From NCBI GenBank assembly GCA_016286035.1, contig JAEERY010000072.1, positions 1-64,000 of the forward strand: a stretch of 64,000 nucleotides of DNA. The letters are read 5' to 3'. Below, piece by piece: positions 2,749 to 11,897 of this stretch. The notes under the pieces are model-generated. The model was not told the origin of the DNA. It ran no database searches and saw only the letters and a program-made list of their open reading frames with translations. Each line of letters opens with the position of its first letter. Position 1 is the stretch's first letter. Origin of the DNA: Lachnospiraceae bacterium (GTDB lineage Bacteria; Bacillota; Clostridia; Lachnospirales; Lachnospiraceae). The translations under genes and the position numbers were made by a program.

Positions 2749-3624
2749 ATGGATGAACAGAAAGCAGCAGTCAGATCAATGCAGGATTATATAAACGAGC
2801 ATCTTCACGAAGATATCTCAATTATGGACCTTGCTAAAGCATCCGCATTTTCACCGGATCACGCAAGGAGATTATTTGAGAAACATCTGAATATGACTCC
2901 GTCAGTTTATATAAGGCGCCTCAAACTGTCAAAATCCGCATTGAAGTTAAGAGATGAAAAAATCTCTGTTCTTGATGTCGCAATGGATATGGGATTTGGA
3001 AGTGTGGATGGTTATCAGAGAGCATTCAGAAGAGAATTCGGCTGTAACCCGAAAGAATACTCATCAAGTCCTGTACCGGTATGGCTTTTTACTCCTTCAC
3101 TTATCATAAGTAAAGAAAGGAAAGTGAGCAACATGAGTGAGATCAGAAACATTTTTATACAGGTCATAGAAAGGCCTGAAAGAAAAGTTATTATTAAGCG
3201 TGGTATAAAAGCCGATGAATACTTCAGTTATTGCAATGAAGTAGGATGTGATGTATGGGGACTTCTTACCAGTATCAAGTCTATAAGCGGTGAGCCGGTA
3301 TGTCTGTGGCTGCCTAAACATTTAAGAAAACCTGTAACAAATGAATATGTACAGGGTGTGGAGGTTGAACCAGATTACTCCGGTCCCGTTCCCGAAGGCT
3401 TTGAGATTATCGATCTTCCTGCAACAAAATATCTCCTGTTCAGAGGAGAACCTTTCGCACAGGAGGATTACGAATCTGCAATCTCAGAAATCTGGGAAGC
3501 GGAGAAGAAGTATGATCCTGCATTTATAGGTTATGCGTGGGATGCTCAAAATCCCAGGATCCAGCTTGAACCAAAAGGCGAGAGAGGTTATATAGAATTA
3601 GTACCCGTTAAAGAAGTAAATTAA
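2749..3624 (+). CDS. AraC-family transcriptional regulator with GyrI-like effector domain
   Basis: This 291-residue protein has two AraC-type helix-turn-helix motifs in the first 105 residues (DISIMDLAKASAFSPDHARR and GFGSVDGYQRAFRREFG) followed by a domain resembling the GyrI/Rob-type small-molecule binding fold (about 130-290, FIQVIERPERKVI onward). Such proteins activate or repress genes in response to hydrophobic compounds. I chose the ATG at 2749 because AAGGAG lies 9 nt upstream; a longer frame would overlap the tRNA promoter region. It is divergent from the tRNA array, so a regulatory link is possible but unsupported. A hairpin terminator follows. Confidence 0.88.
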   Translation: MDEQKAAVRSMQDYINEHLHEDISIMDLAKASAFSPDHARRLFEKHLNMTPSVYIRRLKLSKSALKLRDEKISVLDVAMDMGFGSVDGYQRAFRREFGCNPKEYSSSPVPVWLFTPSLIISKERKVSNMSEIRNIFIQVIERPERKVIIKRGIKADEYFSYCNEVGCDVWGLLTSIKSISGEPVCLWLPKHLRKPVTNEYVQGVEVEPDYSGPVPEGFEIIDLPATKYLLFRGEPFAQEDYESAISEIWEAEKKYDPAFIGYAWDAQNPRIQLEPKGERGYIELVPVKEVN

Positions 3625-3628
3625 TCTT

Positions 3629-3657
3629 AAAAGGCATGCTCGTTAGCATGCCTTTTT
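3629..3657. terminator. Bidirectional rho-independent terminator
   Basis: AAAGGCATGCT and AGCATGCCTTT form a tight hairpin with a CGTT loop and T-runs on both strands. It ends the AraC-type gene on the plus strand. Confidence 0.88.
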
Positions 3658-3658
3658 A

Positions 3659-3895
3659 TCATTCTGATCTGATTATATGTATATTTGTAAGTGCACACTG
3701 GTCACCTGTAAGAGACAGATATACATTCTCGGGCTTTTCATAGATCGTGGTCACATTCTTTATCGATATACCAAGATTTTGAGTGGTGACCGTTATCTGT
3801 TCCGAGCCAGACTTCTCCTTCTGAATCCAGTGACGGGAATATGGTTGTAACAGTACCGACTCCCAGATTGCTGCTGTTATAATAATCCGTAACAC
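3659..3895 (-). pseudogene. Hypothetical ORF, possibly a frameshifted remnant
   Basis: A 78-codon frame can start at GTG 3895 behind AAAGGAG. Its second half (around ITVTTQNLGISIKNVTT) looks protein-like. The first half looks better in another frame, which contains SSNLGVGTVTTIFPSLDSEG before a stop. Joined by a frameshift the two would make one exported-protein-like stretch. It lies between two terminators with no recognised promoter. I do not recognise a family. Confidence 0.3.
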
Positions 3896-3915
3896 TTCTC
3901 TCCTTTTAAAGCATA

Positions 3916-3953
3916 AAAGAGTCGTGAAACTGATATCAATCTCACGACTCTTT
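3916..3953. terminator. Terminator downstream of the LuxR-type gene
   Basis: AAAAGAGTCGTGA and TCACGACTCTTTT form a long perfect hairpin, with T-runs in both directions. On the minus strand it overlaps the last codons of the LuxR-type gene. Confidence 0.85.
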
Positions 3954-4190
3954 TAACTCATCATTTAAAAACAATTCTCTAAACTCTTTTCTGCCCGGTA
4001 CCCATGTCTTCTCGTAAATATGTGAAAAATGGTTTTTCACTGTCTGCTCTGAAATGCCAAACATATATGCTATTCTTCGATTCGAAAATCCCGATACTTT
4101 TAAATATCCCAGTTCCAGTTCACGCTTTGTAAGACCGTATTTTCTGATAACACTGAGATATGTCTCCTTTGTTATCTCGACATCAGTCAT
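3942..4190 (-). CDS. LuxR-type helix-turn-helix protein
   Basis: This 82-residue protein is essentially one LuxR C-terminal DNA-binding domain (LTKRELELGYLKVSGFSNRR, then ISEQTVKNHFSHIYEKTWV). It has no receiver or ligand domain. I chose the ATG at 4190 because it overlaps the stop of the upstream membrane-protein gene (ATGACTGA); a start 21 nt earlier is possible. Translational coupling suggests that the two proteins act together. Targets unknown. Confidence 0.82.
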   Translation of the reverse strand: MTDVEITKETYLSVIRKYGLTKRELELGYLKVSGFSNRRIAYMFGISEQTVKNHFSHIYEKTWVPGRKEFRELFLNDELKES

Positions 4191-4662
4191 CCGAAAAATC
4201 CATTTCTTCATTCATTTTTCGTTCGGCATTCAGTCTTAAAGGCAAAAGGAAAAACTCTGTGATCACAGCATAAAAACCTGCCAGAAAACATACCGCAAGA
4301 TTAGGTCCTATCGTTGAAAGATCATCTAACCTGCTCATTAAGATAACACCGGATACAATTATCGCAAATAATGCTCCGTATACTGTAAGTTTTTGTGCCG
4401 CCTGTACTGCACCTAATATATTTTTTAATTCCAGAAGACTGTATTTGCTGATCCCGACAGAAAAAGATTTAACAAAATCCTTCCATTCACCCATGATGAT
4501 AAGACCCGGGATCAGAAACATCATTATCAATATCAACGAAGTCGGATCGATAAAACATAAGATTAATGATAATCCCTGCCCTCCCGTCAGAATAATAAAC
4601 AGGAATATGACAATGAATAATATCAACTCTCCGAGTAAAATGATCCTTATATTCTTTTTCAT
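4183..4662 (-). CDS. MotA/ExbB-like membrane protein
   Basis: A 159-residue membrane protein with about four hydrophobic segments. It shows features of the MotA/TolQ proton-channel family: an N-terminal FIDPTSLILI segment, a middle region with AAQKLTVYGALFAIIVSGV, and a C-terminal NLAVCFLAGFYAVITEFFLL helix followed by basic residues. It is shorter than MotA (about 250-290) and has no MotB partner here. AAAGGAG lies upstream of the ATG. Paired with a small LuxR-type regulator, it may be a sensor or regulator rather than a flagellar motor part. This assignment is moderate. Confidence 0.6.
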   Translation of the reverse strand: MKKNIRIILLGELILFIVIFLFIILTGGQGLSLILCFIDPTSLILIMMFLIPGLIIMGEWKDFVKSFSVGISKYSLLELKNILGAVQAAQKLTVYGALFAIIVSGVILMSRLDDLSTIGPNLAVCFLAGFYAVITEFFLLPLRLNAERKMNEEMDFSDD

Positions 4663-4791
4663 GGTAATCTCCTTTCAAACACGGAAAACATCTGGTCTTA
4701 TTTAGACATTACCACAACCGCTAACAGAAAAATATAGTACCTTTTTCTGTTAACAGCAAGCCTTACACGTTTTCTTCGATGATAAACTTTT

Positions 4792-6726
4792 CTAGAATGA
4801 CTCGAGCAGCTGTTTAAGAGAATCTTCAACGCTCTTAGTGACAGACTGCATCATACATATTGAAGAGGTTGTCTCTTCTGATGAAGCAACAAGACTCTCC
4901 GAACGTTTATTGACACTGGCCACTATCTCTGTCAGGCGATCTGCTTCCTCAACAAGCCTGTTGATAGTTTCTTTTATATCATTGTTGTTCTTATTGCTGT
5001 CATCCGCGGTGACTTTTGAATTCTCCGCGAGATTCTTTATCTCATCCGCTACTATGGCAAATCCTCTGCCGGCCTCTCCCGCACGTGCTGCTTCAATAGA
5101 TGCATTTAGTGCAAGCAGGTTGGTCTGATCAGATATTGCTATAACATTTGCATTGTTTGTCTCAAGGTTTCTCAGATTCTCCTCTATTACAGAAAGAACC
5201 TCTCTCATGTTGTGCGCAAATTCATCAACATCCGCCATTGACTCGGATATACCGCTTGTCTGATTTGCGTTATCCTCACTGATCTTTTCGATCTGAGATA
5301 TAGCTTCCATAAGGTTCTTGAAATTCTCATTGATTCCGGAACCCAGGGATACCTTCTTCTCGTTCATCTGATCATGAGCAAGCTTTACTTCTTCTGCAAG
5401 CTCTAAAGCCTTATCTTTTTCTTCATATGCTCTATCTTTGATATAGTGAACACAGTTATGATGATGGCTGAACCCATTATAAATAGCGATTGCCATATCC
5501 TTACAAGTATCGTATCCGCAGCATCCGCAGTCTATATGACGGTTTTCTACAGTATCTTTTTTGAGTCTGTGATAGATTGCCTCAAGTTCAGCATCGGTAG
5601 GAATTCGATAAGCGCAGTCCTTGCTTCTGTCCGTATATTTTCTTGTGAAATCGTCAAGATTAAGATCGGCAAACTGCTTGTTTAATGCTTCAATCCTTTT
5701 CTTTGGAGGAATATTCCTGCCCCATGCCGACTTCTTTGATTCATTTTTGCTTGATGAACGGATCTTCTGAATATTTATGAACACATCCTCGTTCATCGTC
5801 TTTCTGTTATCCACACCCGTACCGTAAAGACATCCGTTTGTACAGTTAAGCGCATCAACAAAAAGATATGGTGTCTTTCCGTTTTTCAAACGATCCTTGT
5901 TTCGGCGCAGATACTCATACATATGATGCTCGCCTTCCATCTGACGAACATAGGCATCCTCTCCAAGCAGCCAGTAAACATTCTCCTTAAGTCCGCCGGG
6001 CATGGGATAAATGGATCCAAGACCGTATTCTATCTCATCAGTGTAAGGAGTTGCTCCGTTTACCGGATTCTCCTTCAGATAAGCTACCAGCCTTGAAAAT
6101 GTAAGATTATAGGAAACGATTCCCTTGTTATTGGGATCGTCGATCTCATTTTTCTTTGCGATACATGGGCTTATAAATGCCAGTTTATCATTAACTTTAA
6201 GGTACTTCTTAACATATATGGCAGAACACATCATGGGGCTTTGTACCGGCATGAGTTTTGGAAGCAGTTCAGGCAGATATCTTTCAATATATCCGACAAC
6301 AGCCGGACAGGGCTGTGATATGCTTCCGTAGTAATTTCTCTCCGTAATGTACTTTATATATCCCCAGGTAGTGATATCCGCACCAAACGATACGCTGATA
6401 AAACGATTTACTCCGAGTTTCTTAAGCATACCAAGATACTTCTCATACTCACTAGGATAGTTCGCCAAAAATGCCGGCGCTATCAAAACAGATATCTTTT
6501 CTCCTCGCTTAAGATCCGCAAAGAATCTGTCAACATCATCTTCATATTCTCTTGCCCCATGTTCACAGGCATCTATACAAGCACCGCATGCGATACACTT
6601 TTTAGGGTCAACCTCTATTATATTTCCCCTGTCTTTTTCAACAGCAACGTTTGCACCTGTGCAACTGCAACTTCTTATACATTTATTACAACCTATGCAT
6701 TTTTCGTTGGTTCTGATCAATCCCAT
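4792..6726 (-). CDS. [FeFe]-hydrogenase-like sensory protein fused to a chemotaxis signalling domain
   Basis: This 644-residue protein has two N-terminal [4Fe-4S] motifs ([11 protein letters not shown] and [14 protein letters not shown]), an iron-hydrogenase large-subunit-like domain (about 70-330), a further cysteine motif (CGCCGYDTC, about 410), and a C-terminal methyl-accepting signalling hairpin ([20 protein letters not shown], about 545-565). The H-cluster positions are partly kept: SQPCPAV, SPCIAKK and LNCTNGC contain the cysteines in altered surroundings. It has no transmembrane segment, so it is probably a cytoplasmic redox or H2 sensor that signals to CheA. The start behind GGAGG gives [10 protein letters not shown]. 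It stands alone between unrelated genes. Confidence 0.85.
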   Translation of the reverse strand: MGLIRTNEKCIGCNKCIRSCSCTGANVAVEKDRGNIIEVDPKKCIACGACIDACEHGAREYEDDVDRFFADLKRGEKISVLIAPAFLANYPSEYEKYLGMLKKLGVNRFISVSFGADITTWGYIKYITERNYYGSISQPCPAVVGYIERYLPELLPKLMPVQSPMMCSAIYVKKYLKVNDKLAFISPCIAKKNEIDDPNNKGIVSYNLTFSRLVAYLKENPVNGATPYTDEIEYGLGSIYPMPGGLKENVYWLLGEDAYVRQMEGEHHMYEYLRRNKDRLKNGKTPYLFVDALNCTNGCLYGTGVDNRKTMNEDVFINIQKIRSSSKNESKKSAWGRNIPPKKRIEALNKQFADLNLDDFTRKYTDRSKDCAYRIPTDAELEAIYHRLKKDTVENRHIDCGCCGYDTCKDMAIAIYNGFSHHHNCVHYIKDRAYEEKDKALELAEEVKLAHDQMNEKKVSLGSGINENFKNLMEAISQIEKISEDNANQTSGISESMADVDEFAHNMREVLSVIEENLRNLETNNANVIAISDQTNLLALNASIEAARAGEAGRGFAIVADEIKNLAENSKVTADDSNKNNNDIKETINRLVEEADRLTEIVASVNKRSESLVASSEETTSSICMMQSVTKSVEDSLKQLLESF

Positions 6727-6905
6727 ATTAACCTCCTGTAAATAGCTTAAAATAAACAAGCTGTTAAAAAGTTACTGATAAAGAGTATTATCTCATATAA
6801 ATATTTTTTTGTGTAAAAAAATATATGAAATGTTCAAAATTTAACAAAAAATACATATGAAGTTCATTTTTGCTCGTACACCCCTGGTCATTGCCATATC
6901 ATGAC

Positions 6906-7823
6906 TTATTTTTTATAGTTTTTTGAATACAGGATTATCATCATCACAGTACTGATAACAGTGGCTGCGATTATATACACTATCATTCCCTTCACATTAA
7001 CACTGCTGCCAAACATGTAAGCCTTAAAAGTGAAAGCGTCCTTTATCGATTCCACAAATAAGCCGTTATCTACACCTCCTATGCCACTGTCTATATGGTC
7101 AAGCATACCGTTCATCAGAACATTTCTTAAAAGAATAGTGATGTGACTTGCGGGAAAAACATTGCAGACCGACTGCACATTTTCAGAAAACTGCGATATC
7201 GGAATGTAGGCACCTATCACAAAGCCTGATACAGCCGAAAGGATACCGAAAAATGCTCCGCTTGCTGACGATGACTTAAAAAAGATCACTATGTTCATAA
7301 AAAGTGCCGTTGATGAAATACATCCGAGTACTGTCACCATATATGCTCCCAGAACACTTCTTGCGTCCATATGAAGATCTCCGAGATATCCAAGTGTAAA
7401 CAATCCGACTGACATTATTAATCCGGTCATAAGTATGGCACATATGCTGGATGCCATAAAATATGACAGTATGATCTGTCCTCTTGATATGGGAGTAGCA
7501 AGAATATCGTGATCGACATTGTTTTCCCTGTCACTGACCACAGTCGTCAAACAGTTAAAAGGAACGGTTATCATGGCCGATCCCAGTATTCCCACAAGTA
7601 AAACGATATTTGTGAACGAATTAAGATCACCTTCGGATATCCTTGACTTTAATACAGGAACTTGCGAAATCACGCTGTCTATAGCATCAACAAAGGTTCC
7701 TTTCAAAAAGAGAAGATACAGAGCAAATACTATTATTGATGTTAAAAGAGAAAAAACAATTGTCTGCTTATCCTTAAAATAAACCAGTACATTCCTTTTT
7801 GTTAATCCAATACACATTCTCAT
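6906..7823 (-). CDS. ABC transporter permease (ABC-2 type)
   Basis: This 305-residue protein has about six transmembrane segments and a large loop after the first, as in DrrB/ABC-2 permeases. The start overlaps the stop of the ATPase gene (ATGA), so the two are translationally coupled. It should form the membrane channel for export of a lipid, peptide or drug. Substrate unknown. Confidence 0.85.
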   Translation of the reverse strand: MRMCIGLTKRNVLVYFKDKQTIVFSLLTSIIVFALYLLFLKGTFVDAIDSVISQVPVLKSRISEGDLNSFTNIVLLVGILGSAMITVPFNCLTTVVSDRENNVDHDILATPISRGQIILSYFMASSICAILMTGLIMSVGLFTLGYLGDLHMDARSVLGAYMVTVLGCISSTALFMNIVIFFKSSSASGAFFGILSAVSGFVIGAYIPISQFSENVQSVCNVFPASHITILLRNVLMNGMLDHIDSGIGGVDNGLFVESIKDAFTFKAYMFGSSVNVKGMIVYIIAATVISTVMMIILYSKNYKK

Positions 7824-8722
7824 GCTTCCATCTCCCTTCCGGTCAGATTCAAAAATACATCATCCATTGTTCCTTTTATCAGCTCATAATCCACGATCTT
7901 GTTCCTGTTTTCATACAGCATTTCTGTAACAGAGCCTTTAAAAAGAACATTATAATGATCGGCTTCATAAGACCAATCATAACCTCTTATCAGATCATCA
8001 TTCTCTTTGGATCTGTTGACGTACCATATAAGCTTCGATGATGCAAAAGAGCTTTTCAGCTGTATCGGTGTTCCCGACGCTATTATGTGTCCTTTTTCAA
8101 GTATCCTCACATCATCTGCATCCGCAGTCTCTTCCATATAGTGGGTTGTCAGAAAGATCGTTAAGTTCTTTTCCTCTTTGAGTTTTCTTATATGATCCCA
8201 CACCATCTTTCTTGACCTGGGATCAAGTCCGGTAGTCGGTTCATCCAGAAAAAGTATCTTTGGATCATTTATCAGTGCTCTTACAATATCAACTCTTCTT
8301 CTTTGTCCGCCTGAAAGCTTTTCATACTTTCTGTTCCATATCTCATCTATCTCAAAACTCTCCATATACGGTTCGAGCCTTGTAAGTATTTCTTTTTTCC
8401 TCATGCCGTAATAAGCGCCCCTTGTCATAAGGTTTTCACCGACTGTAAGCTTTTTATCAAGAACGGAGTTCTGAAATACTATACCTATGAGTTCTCTGAT
8501 CTTATCGTCTTCCCTGGAAAGTTCATGTCCGAAAACTTTCACGTCTCCGCTCGTCTTGCCAAGGATCGTACAAAGGATATTTATTGTTGTTGATTTGCCA
8601 GCACCGTTTTCTCCAAGGAAAGCAAACAATTCACCTTCATTTACATCAAACGATATATTGTCTACCGCGGTATGCTCGTTATATTTTTTTGTAAGATTAT
8701 TAACAGTTATCGCCTTTGCCAT
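7820..8722 (-). CDS. ABC transporter ATP-binding protein (DrrA-like)
   Basis: A 300-residue nucleotide-binding subunit with Walker A GENGAGKST, signature LSGGQ, Walker B ILFLDEP and the H-loop TTHYMEE. The extra C-terminal 80 residues follow the DrrA/CcmA-type exporter pattern. AGGAGGTGAT lies ahead of the ATG. It is first in a two-gene unit with the permease. Likely exports a hydrophobic compound. Confidence 0.92.
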   Translation of the reverse strand: MAKAITVNNLTKKYNEHTAVDNISFDVNEGELFAFLGENGAGKSTTINILCTILGKTSGDVKVFGHELSREDDKIRELIGIVFQNSVLDKKLTVGENLMTRGAYYGMRKKEILTRLEPYMESFEIDEIWNRKYEKLSGGQRRRVDIVRALINDPKILFLDEPTTGLDPRSRKMVWDHIRKLKEEKNLTIFLTTHYMEETADADDVRILEKGHIIASGTPIQLKSSFASSKLIWYVNRSKENDDLIRGYDWSYEADHYNVLFKGSVTEMLYENRNKIVDYELIKGTMDDVFLNLTGREMEA

Positions 8723-8779
8723 GTTTTTTTATCACCTCCTTAAGTTCTTGATCGCACTTTATCACAGTATTTTGGACAA

Positions 8780-8835
8780 AAAAAGAGCAACTCAACCAAC
8801 ATGCATATACATGTGACCAAGTTGCACTTTTTTCA
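8780..8835. terminator. Large bidirectional terminator
   Basis: AAAGAGCAACT and AGTTGCACTTT arms with an inner ACATGCATATACATGT palindrome form a long hairpin with T-runs on both strands. It ends the LytTR/DUF3021 unit ahead of the next ABC operon. Confidence 0.85.
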
Positions 8836-8851
8836 TTAGTCTGTTAAAAGA

Positions 8852-9286
8852 TCACTCTTCGTCTCTTATATCATCTATGGCTTTATTGATCTTCTTTTCA
8901 TCCGACTTCATGATCCATGTGGTCGATATCCAGACAAAAGCATATATAACCACATACATAATGACAATGGGGATATACTCATCAAGCGATGTATACCATT
9001 CAAACAGATATCCGCAAAGACTGACTATGGCAAGAACAGCAACAAAATGCAGACCTGTCCTTATATATCCTACCGACTTACCGCTTACGTCATCATCCGT
9101 AAGAAACAGTGTGGCCAGAGCACATAAAAAACCTGCAAGGATTATCGATAAAGGAATATACCACTGCCACTGAAAAGAACTTTTACCATACGAAAAGTAC
9201 TGCAGCATTGTCTGCACACCGACACCGAACAGGATACCGGTCGATATCATCAGTGTCTGATTAAATATCATTTTCGCCTTGTTCAT
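8852..9286 (-). CDS. DUF3021 family membrane protein
   Basis: A 144-residue protein with four predicted transmembrane helices and a charged C-terminus (DEKKINKAIDDIRDEE). Small four-helix proteins of the DUF3021 family are commonly encoded next to LytTR regulators in Firmicutes, as here; the genes are 1 nt apart. By analogy it may restrain the regulator at the membrane. GGGGG precedes the start. Confidence 0.8.
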   Translation of the reverse strand: MNKAKMIFNQTLMISTGILFGVGVQTMLQYFSYGKSSFQWQWYIPLSIILAGFLCALATLFLTDDDVSGKSVGYIRTGLHFVAVLAIVSLCGYLFEWYTSLDEYIPIVIMYVVIYAFVWISTTWIMKSDEKKINKAIDDIRDEE

Positions 9287-9287
9287 A

Positions 9288-9722
9288 TCATACCCCCAAC
9301 TTTCTCTTGAGCTCCTTTACATATCCCCTGGATATGATGAGTCTTTCCCCGTTAAGAAGCTCCGCATTCAATCTGGCATTCATCTCTGCTTTGACAGCTC
9401 TTATCTTTCTGATATTAACTATCATAGCCTTTGAACAGCGAAAGAAATTGATACCTAAGATATCTTCAAGCTCATATAACCTGTATTTTGTCTCAAAGCA
9501 GCCATCCTTTGTATATACATATGTCCTCTTGTCAACCGACTCAATATAGTATATGCTCCCTGCTTTGATCATGACAGTAGTATTATCTAAGATTGCCGGG
9601 ATGCTGAAACCGTTATTCTTCAATATGTCTATGGCATTGCGTATATCGTCGGTTACGCTTACCGCTTTGATCACAGCGCCTTCATCGTCATATGAATCTG
9701 CCTGTTTGAGTTCAACTTTCAT
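9288..9722 (-). CDS. LytTR-type DNA-binding regulator
   Basis: This 144-residue protein has a C-terminal LytTR domain (about 45-144, with IYYIESVDKRTYVYTKDG and FFRCSKAMIVNIRKI). The N-terminal 40 residues are not a receiver domain, so it is a stand-alone LytTR protein. It follows an ABC transporter pair with only a few nucleotides between genes and precedes its DUF3021 partner. It likely autoregulates this unit. Confidence 0.88.
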   Translation of the reverse strand: MKVELKQADSYDDEGAVIKAVSVTDDIRNAIDILKNNGFSIPAILDNTTVMIKAGSIYYIESVDKRTYVYTKDGCFETKYRLYELEDILGINFFRCSKAMIVNIRKIRAVKAEMNARLNAELLNGERLIISRGYVKELKRKLGV

Positions 9723-9726
9723 ATAA

Positions 9727-10503
9727 TCACTCCAGATTCAGTCTGTTTTTCATGATCCACTGGGTTATGAAATAATACAGAGCGCAAGCAATATATATTA
9801 TTACTATTAAAATCAGCATAAAAGATGCTCTTGTGGACGGATCATCAAAATCATTGAATTTTTCGATCATCTCTTTAAAGGTAAATAAATTTATAAACGT
9901 CAGAAAACTGCGAAGTATCCTGGCTACTACCTTTATACCGAAATAAGCTCCGATAGATGCAAGTACTTTATTCTTTGACGAAAACTGACCTATGCTGATT
10001 GATACATATCCAACAAGAATGGAATACAGAGCCGATCCCAGAAGAAGTATTATCATCAAAACCACATCAGAAACCACAAGATCAATATTATCGATTATTT
10101 CAAGGATATCATCTATCTCAAATGACACCTTAAATACACCGACAAATATAACCAGAAAGCTTATAACTCGCCAGATAAGGGCCACCAGAAGCTTTGATAT
10201 TATAAGTTCATTATGATTCACCGGAAGTGTATGCATCAGATATCCCTGATCGGTATACATATTCTTGTAGAATCTTACATAAAAATAGAATGTTGCAGCC
10301 AGTGTCAGAGCAATAACGCCAAATACATACAGCAGTATATAAATTGAATATATAAATCCGCCCATATCCATATCATCGAGGATCTCAAAGTATCTCTGTA
10401 CGGAACGGGATCCTATTATAGAAAGCAAAAGAACAGATCCGTTTAATATGGTCATGATCAACCAGGAGTCCTGCCATTCATGTTTAAATAACTTTCCTAA
10501 CAT
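9727..10503 (-). CDS. ABC transporter permease
   Basis: A 258-residue protein with about six transmembrane helices. The N-terminal MLGKLFKHEWQDSW is typical of ABC-2-like permeases of the YtrC/D or bacitracin-exporter type. GGAGG lies 7 nt upstream of the ATG, which overlaps the stop of the ATPase gene. Substrate unknown. Confidence 0.83.
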   Translation of the reverse strand: MLGKLFKHEWQDSWLIMTILNGSVLLLSIIGSRSVQRYFEILDDMDMGGFIYSIYILLYVFGVIALTLAATFYFYVRFYKNMYTDQGYLMHTLPVNHNELIISKLLVALIWRVISFLVIFVGVFKVSFEIDDILEIIDNIDLVVSDVVLMIILLLGSALYSILVGYVSISIGQFSSKNKVLASIGAYFGIKVVARILRSFLTFINLFTFKEMIEKFNDFDDPSTRASFMLILIVIIYIACALYYFITQWIMKNRLNLE

Positions 10504-11198
10504 GCGAACACCTCCCTGAAATATTTATCAACAGTCTCCCCATGTTCTTCACGGATCGCTGCGGCTGTGCTCTGAAGAACAATATGACCGTCTTTAAGGA
10601 AGATGACATCATCAAGTATTTCCTCGATATCAGAGATCAGATGTGTACAGATAAGAACTGAAGCTTCCTTGTTATAATTGTTAATGATCGTACGAATAAT
10701 GTAGTCTCTGGTAGCCGGATCAACGCCCGCGATCGGCTCATCAAGCACATACAGACGGGCATCCCTGCTCATGACAAGTATAAGCTGGACTTTCTCCTTG
10801 GTTCCTTTTGACAGAGTCTTTAATCTTGCCTTATCATCGATATTTAATGCAGCAAGCATCTGTCTGGCTCTTTCAGGCCTGAAATCAGCATAAAAATCTG
10901 AAAACATATTTATTATATCCGCTACGGTCTTTTGTGCTTCAAGATATGTACGTTCCGGAAGATAAGATATATCTTTTTTGGACTCCGGTCCCGGCTCATT
11001 TCCGTTAATAAGTACCTGTCCGCTTGTCGGTCTTAAAAGACCGTTCATCATCTTGATAATAGTTGTCTTTCCACTGCCGTTAGGTCCGAGCAGACCGATT
11101 ATCCTGCCGCTTTCGATCGTAAGATTCAGATCGGATACAGCCGTCTTTCCACCGGGATAAACTTTGCTCAGATTTCGGCATTCCACCAAAACACTCAT
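10497..11198 (-). CDS. ABC transporter ATP-binding protein (YtrB-like)
   Basis: A 233-residue ATPase with Walker A GPNGSGKTT, an LSKGTKEK signature in place of LSGGQ, and Walker B LYVLDEP. The LSKG(T/M) variant is typical of the YtrB-type exporters of Firmicutes. It heads a four-gene set: ATPase, permease, LytTR, DUF3021. Confidence 0.9.
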   Translation of the reverse strand: MSVLVECRNLSKVYPGGKTAVSDLNLTIESGRIIGLLGPNGSGKTTIIKMMNGLLRPTSGQVLINGNEPGPESKKDISYLPERTYLEAQKTVADIINMFSDFYADFRPERARQMLAALNIDDKARLKTLSKGTKEKVQLILVMSRDARLYVLDEPIAGVDPATRDYIIRTIINNYNKEASVLICTHLISDIEEILDDVIFLKDGHIVLQSTAAAIREEHGETVDKYFREVFAC

Positions 11199-11285
11199 TT
11201 CCCTTTTAACCTCCCTGAGATTTACTGTAATAGATGTTTTGATATAACTAAAACATCTTCTTCATTCTATCATACGCCAGTTCAA

Positions 11286-11312
11286 TAAAAAAGATGGCCT
11301 CAGCCATCTCTT
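11286..11312. terminator. Terminator of the CarD-like gene
   Basis: GATGGC-CTCA-GCCATC with flanking A and T runs forms a short strong hairpin at the 3' end of the CarD-like gene on the minus strand. Confidence 0.85.
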
Positions 11313-11819
11313 TTATCTTACGGTATCAAATTCCCTGATGATCAAGTCTTTTACTTCGTCCTTACCCATACCGAGCGATATTCCCAGTTCCCCCAATAGG
11401 ATATCCTCTGCCGCATGGAAATATCTTTCATCCGTGCTTGTGGCTTTTTTGCCGTCCGCCAATCGCCGTTCTTTCCTTTGATACAAAGAGATTATCATCT
11501 CAAATAGCGATCTCGTATCGGCAGATCTGAGTGTCTCGGTAAACTTTTGCTCTCTCTCTTTATCATTCTGTATCCATACAGGCTTCATGGTTGTTGCTTC
11601 ATCTATAAGAGCCTTGGCCTCTTTTGATGAAAGAACCTTCCTTAAGACACTCTTGTCATTGTCTACAGGAGTGAAGATCGTACTTCCCCGTGTAAACACC
11701 TGCGAAAGGGTATAATACTGTCGGTCTGAAGACATGCCCGGTATATCAATTGGTCCGATCTTATTGACTTTGCAAACACCCTTGTTACCGTAAACAACAT
11801 ATTCACCAATATCAAACAT
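11313..11819 (-). CDS. CarD/CdnL-type RNA polymerase-binding regulator
   Basis: A 168-residue protein that starts MFDIGEYVVYGNKGVCKV, the conserved N-terminus of the CarD/CdnL/TRCF-interaction domain, followed by a helical C-terminal part (about 70-168). These proteins bind the RNA polymerase beta subunit and stabilise open complexes, often at rRNA promoters. I chose the ATG behind AAAGGGAGAGAC rather than the upstream in-frame ATG. It appears to be transcribed alone. Confidence 0.88.
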   Translation of the reverse strand: MFDIGEYVVYGNKGVCKVNKIGPIDIPGMSSDRQYYTLSQVFTRGSTIFTPVDNDKSVLRKVLSSKEAKALIDEATTMKPVWIQNDKEREQKFTETLRSADTRSLFEMIISLYQRKERRLADGKKATSTDERYFHAAEDILLGELGISLGMGKDEVKDLIIREFDTVR

Positions 11820-11897
11820 GTCTCTCCCTTTCTGTAGAATTGTAAAACATTTGCCCATATATAACCATTTTAACAGAAATTGAGAGATGAAGTAAGG

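Noticed and set aside
7519-8041. Plus-strand ORFs of 80-87 codons inside the ABC genes
   Set aside because: Shadows of the minus-strand permease and ATPase without SD motifs or recognisable domains.
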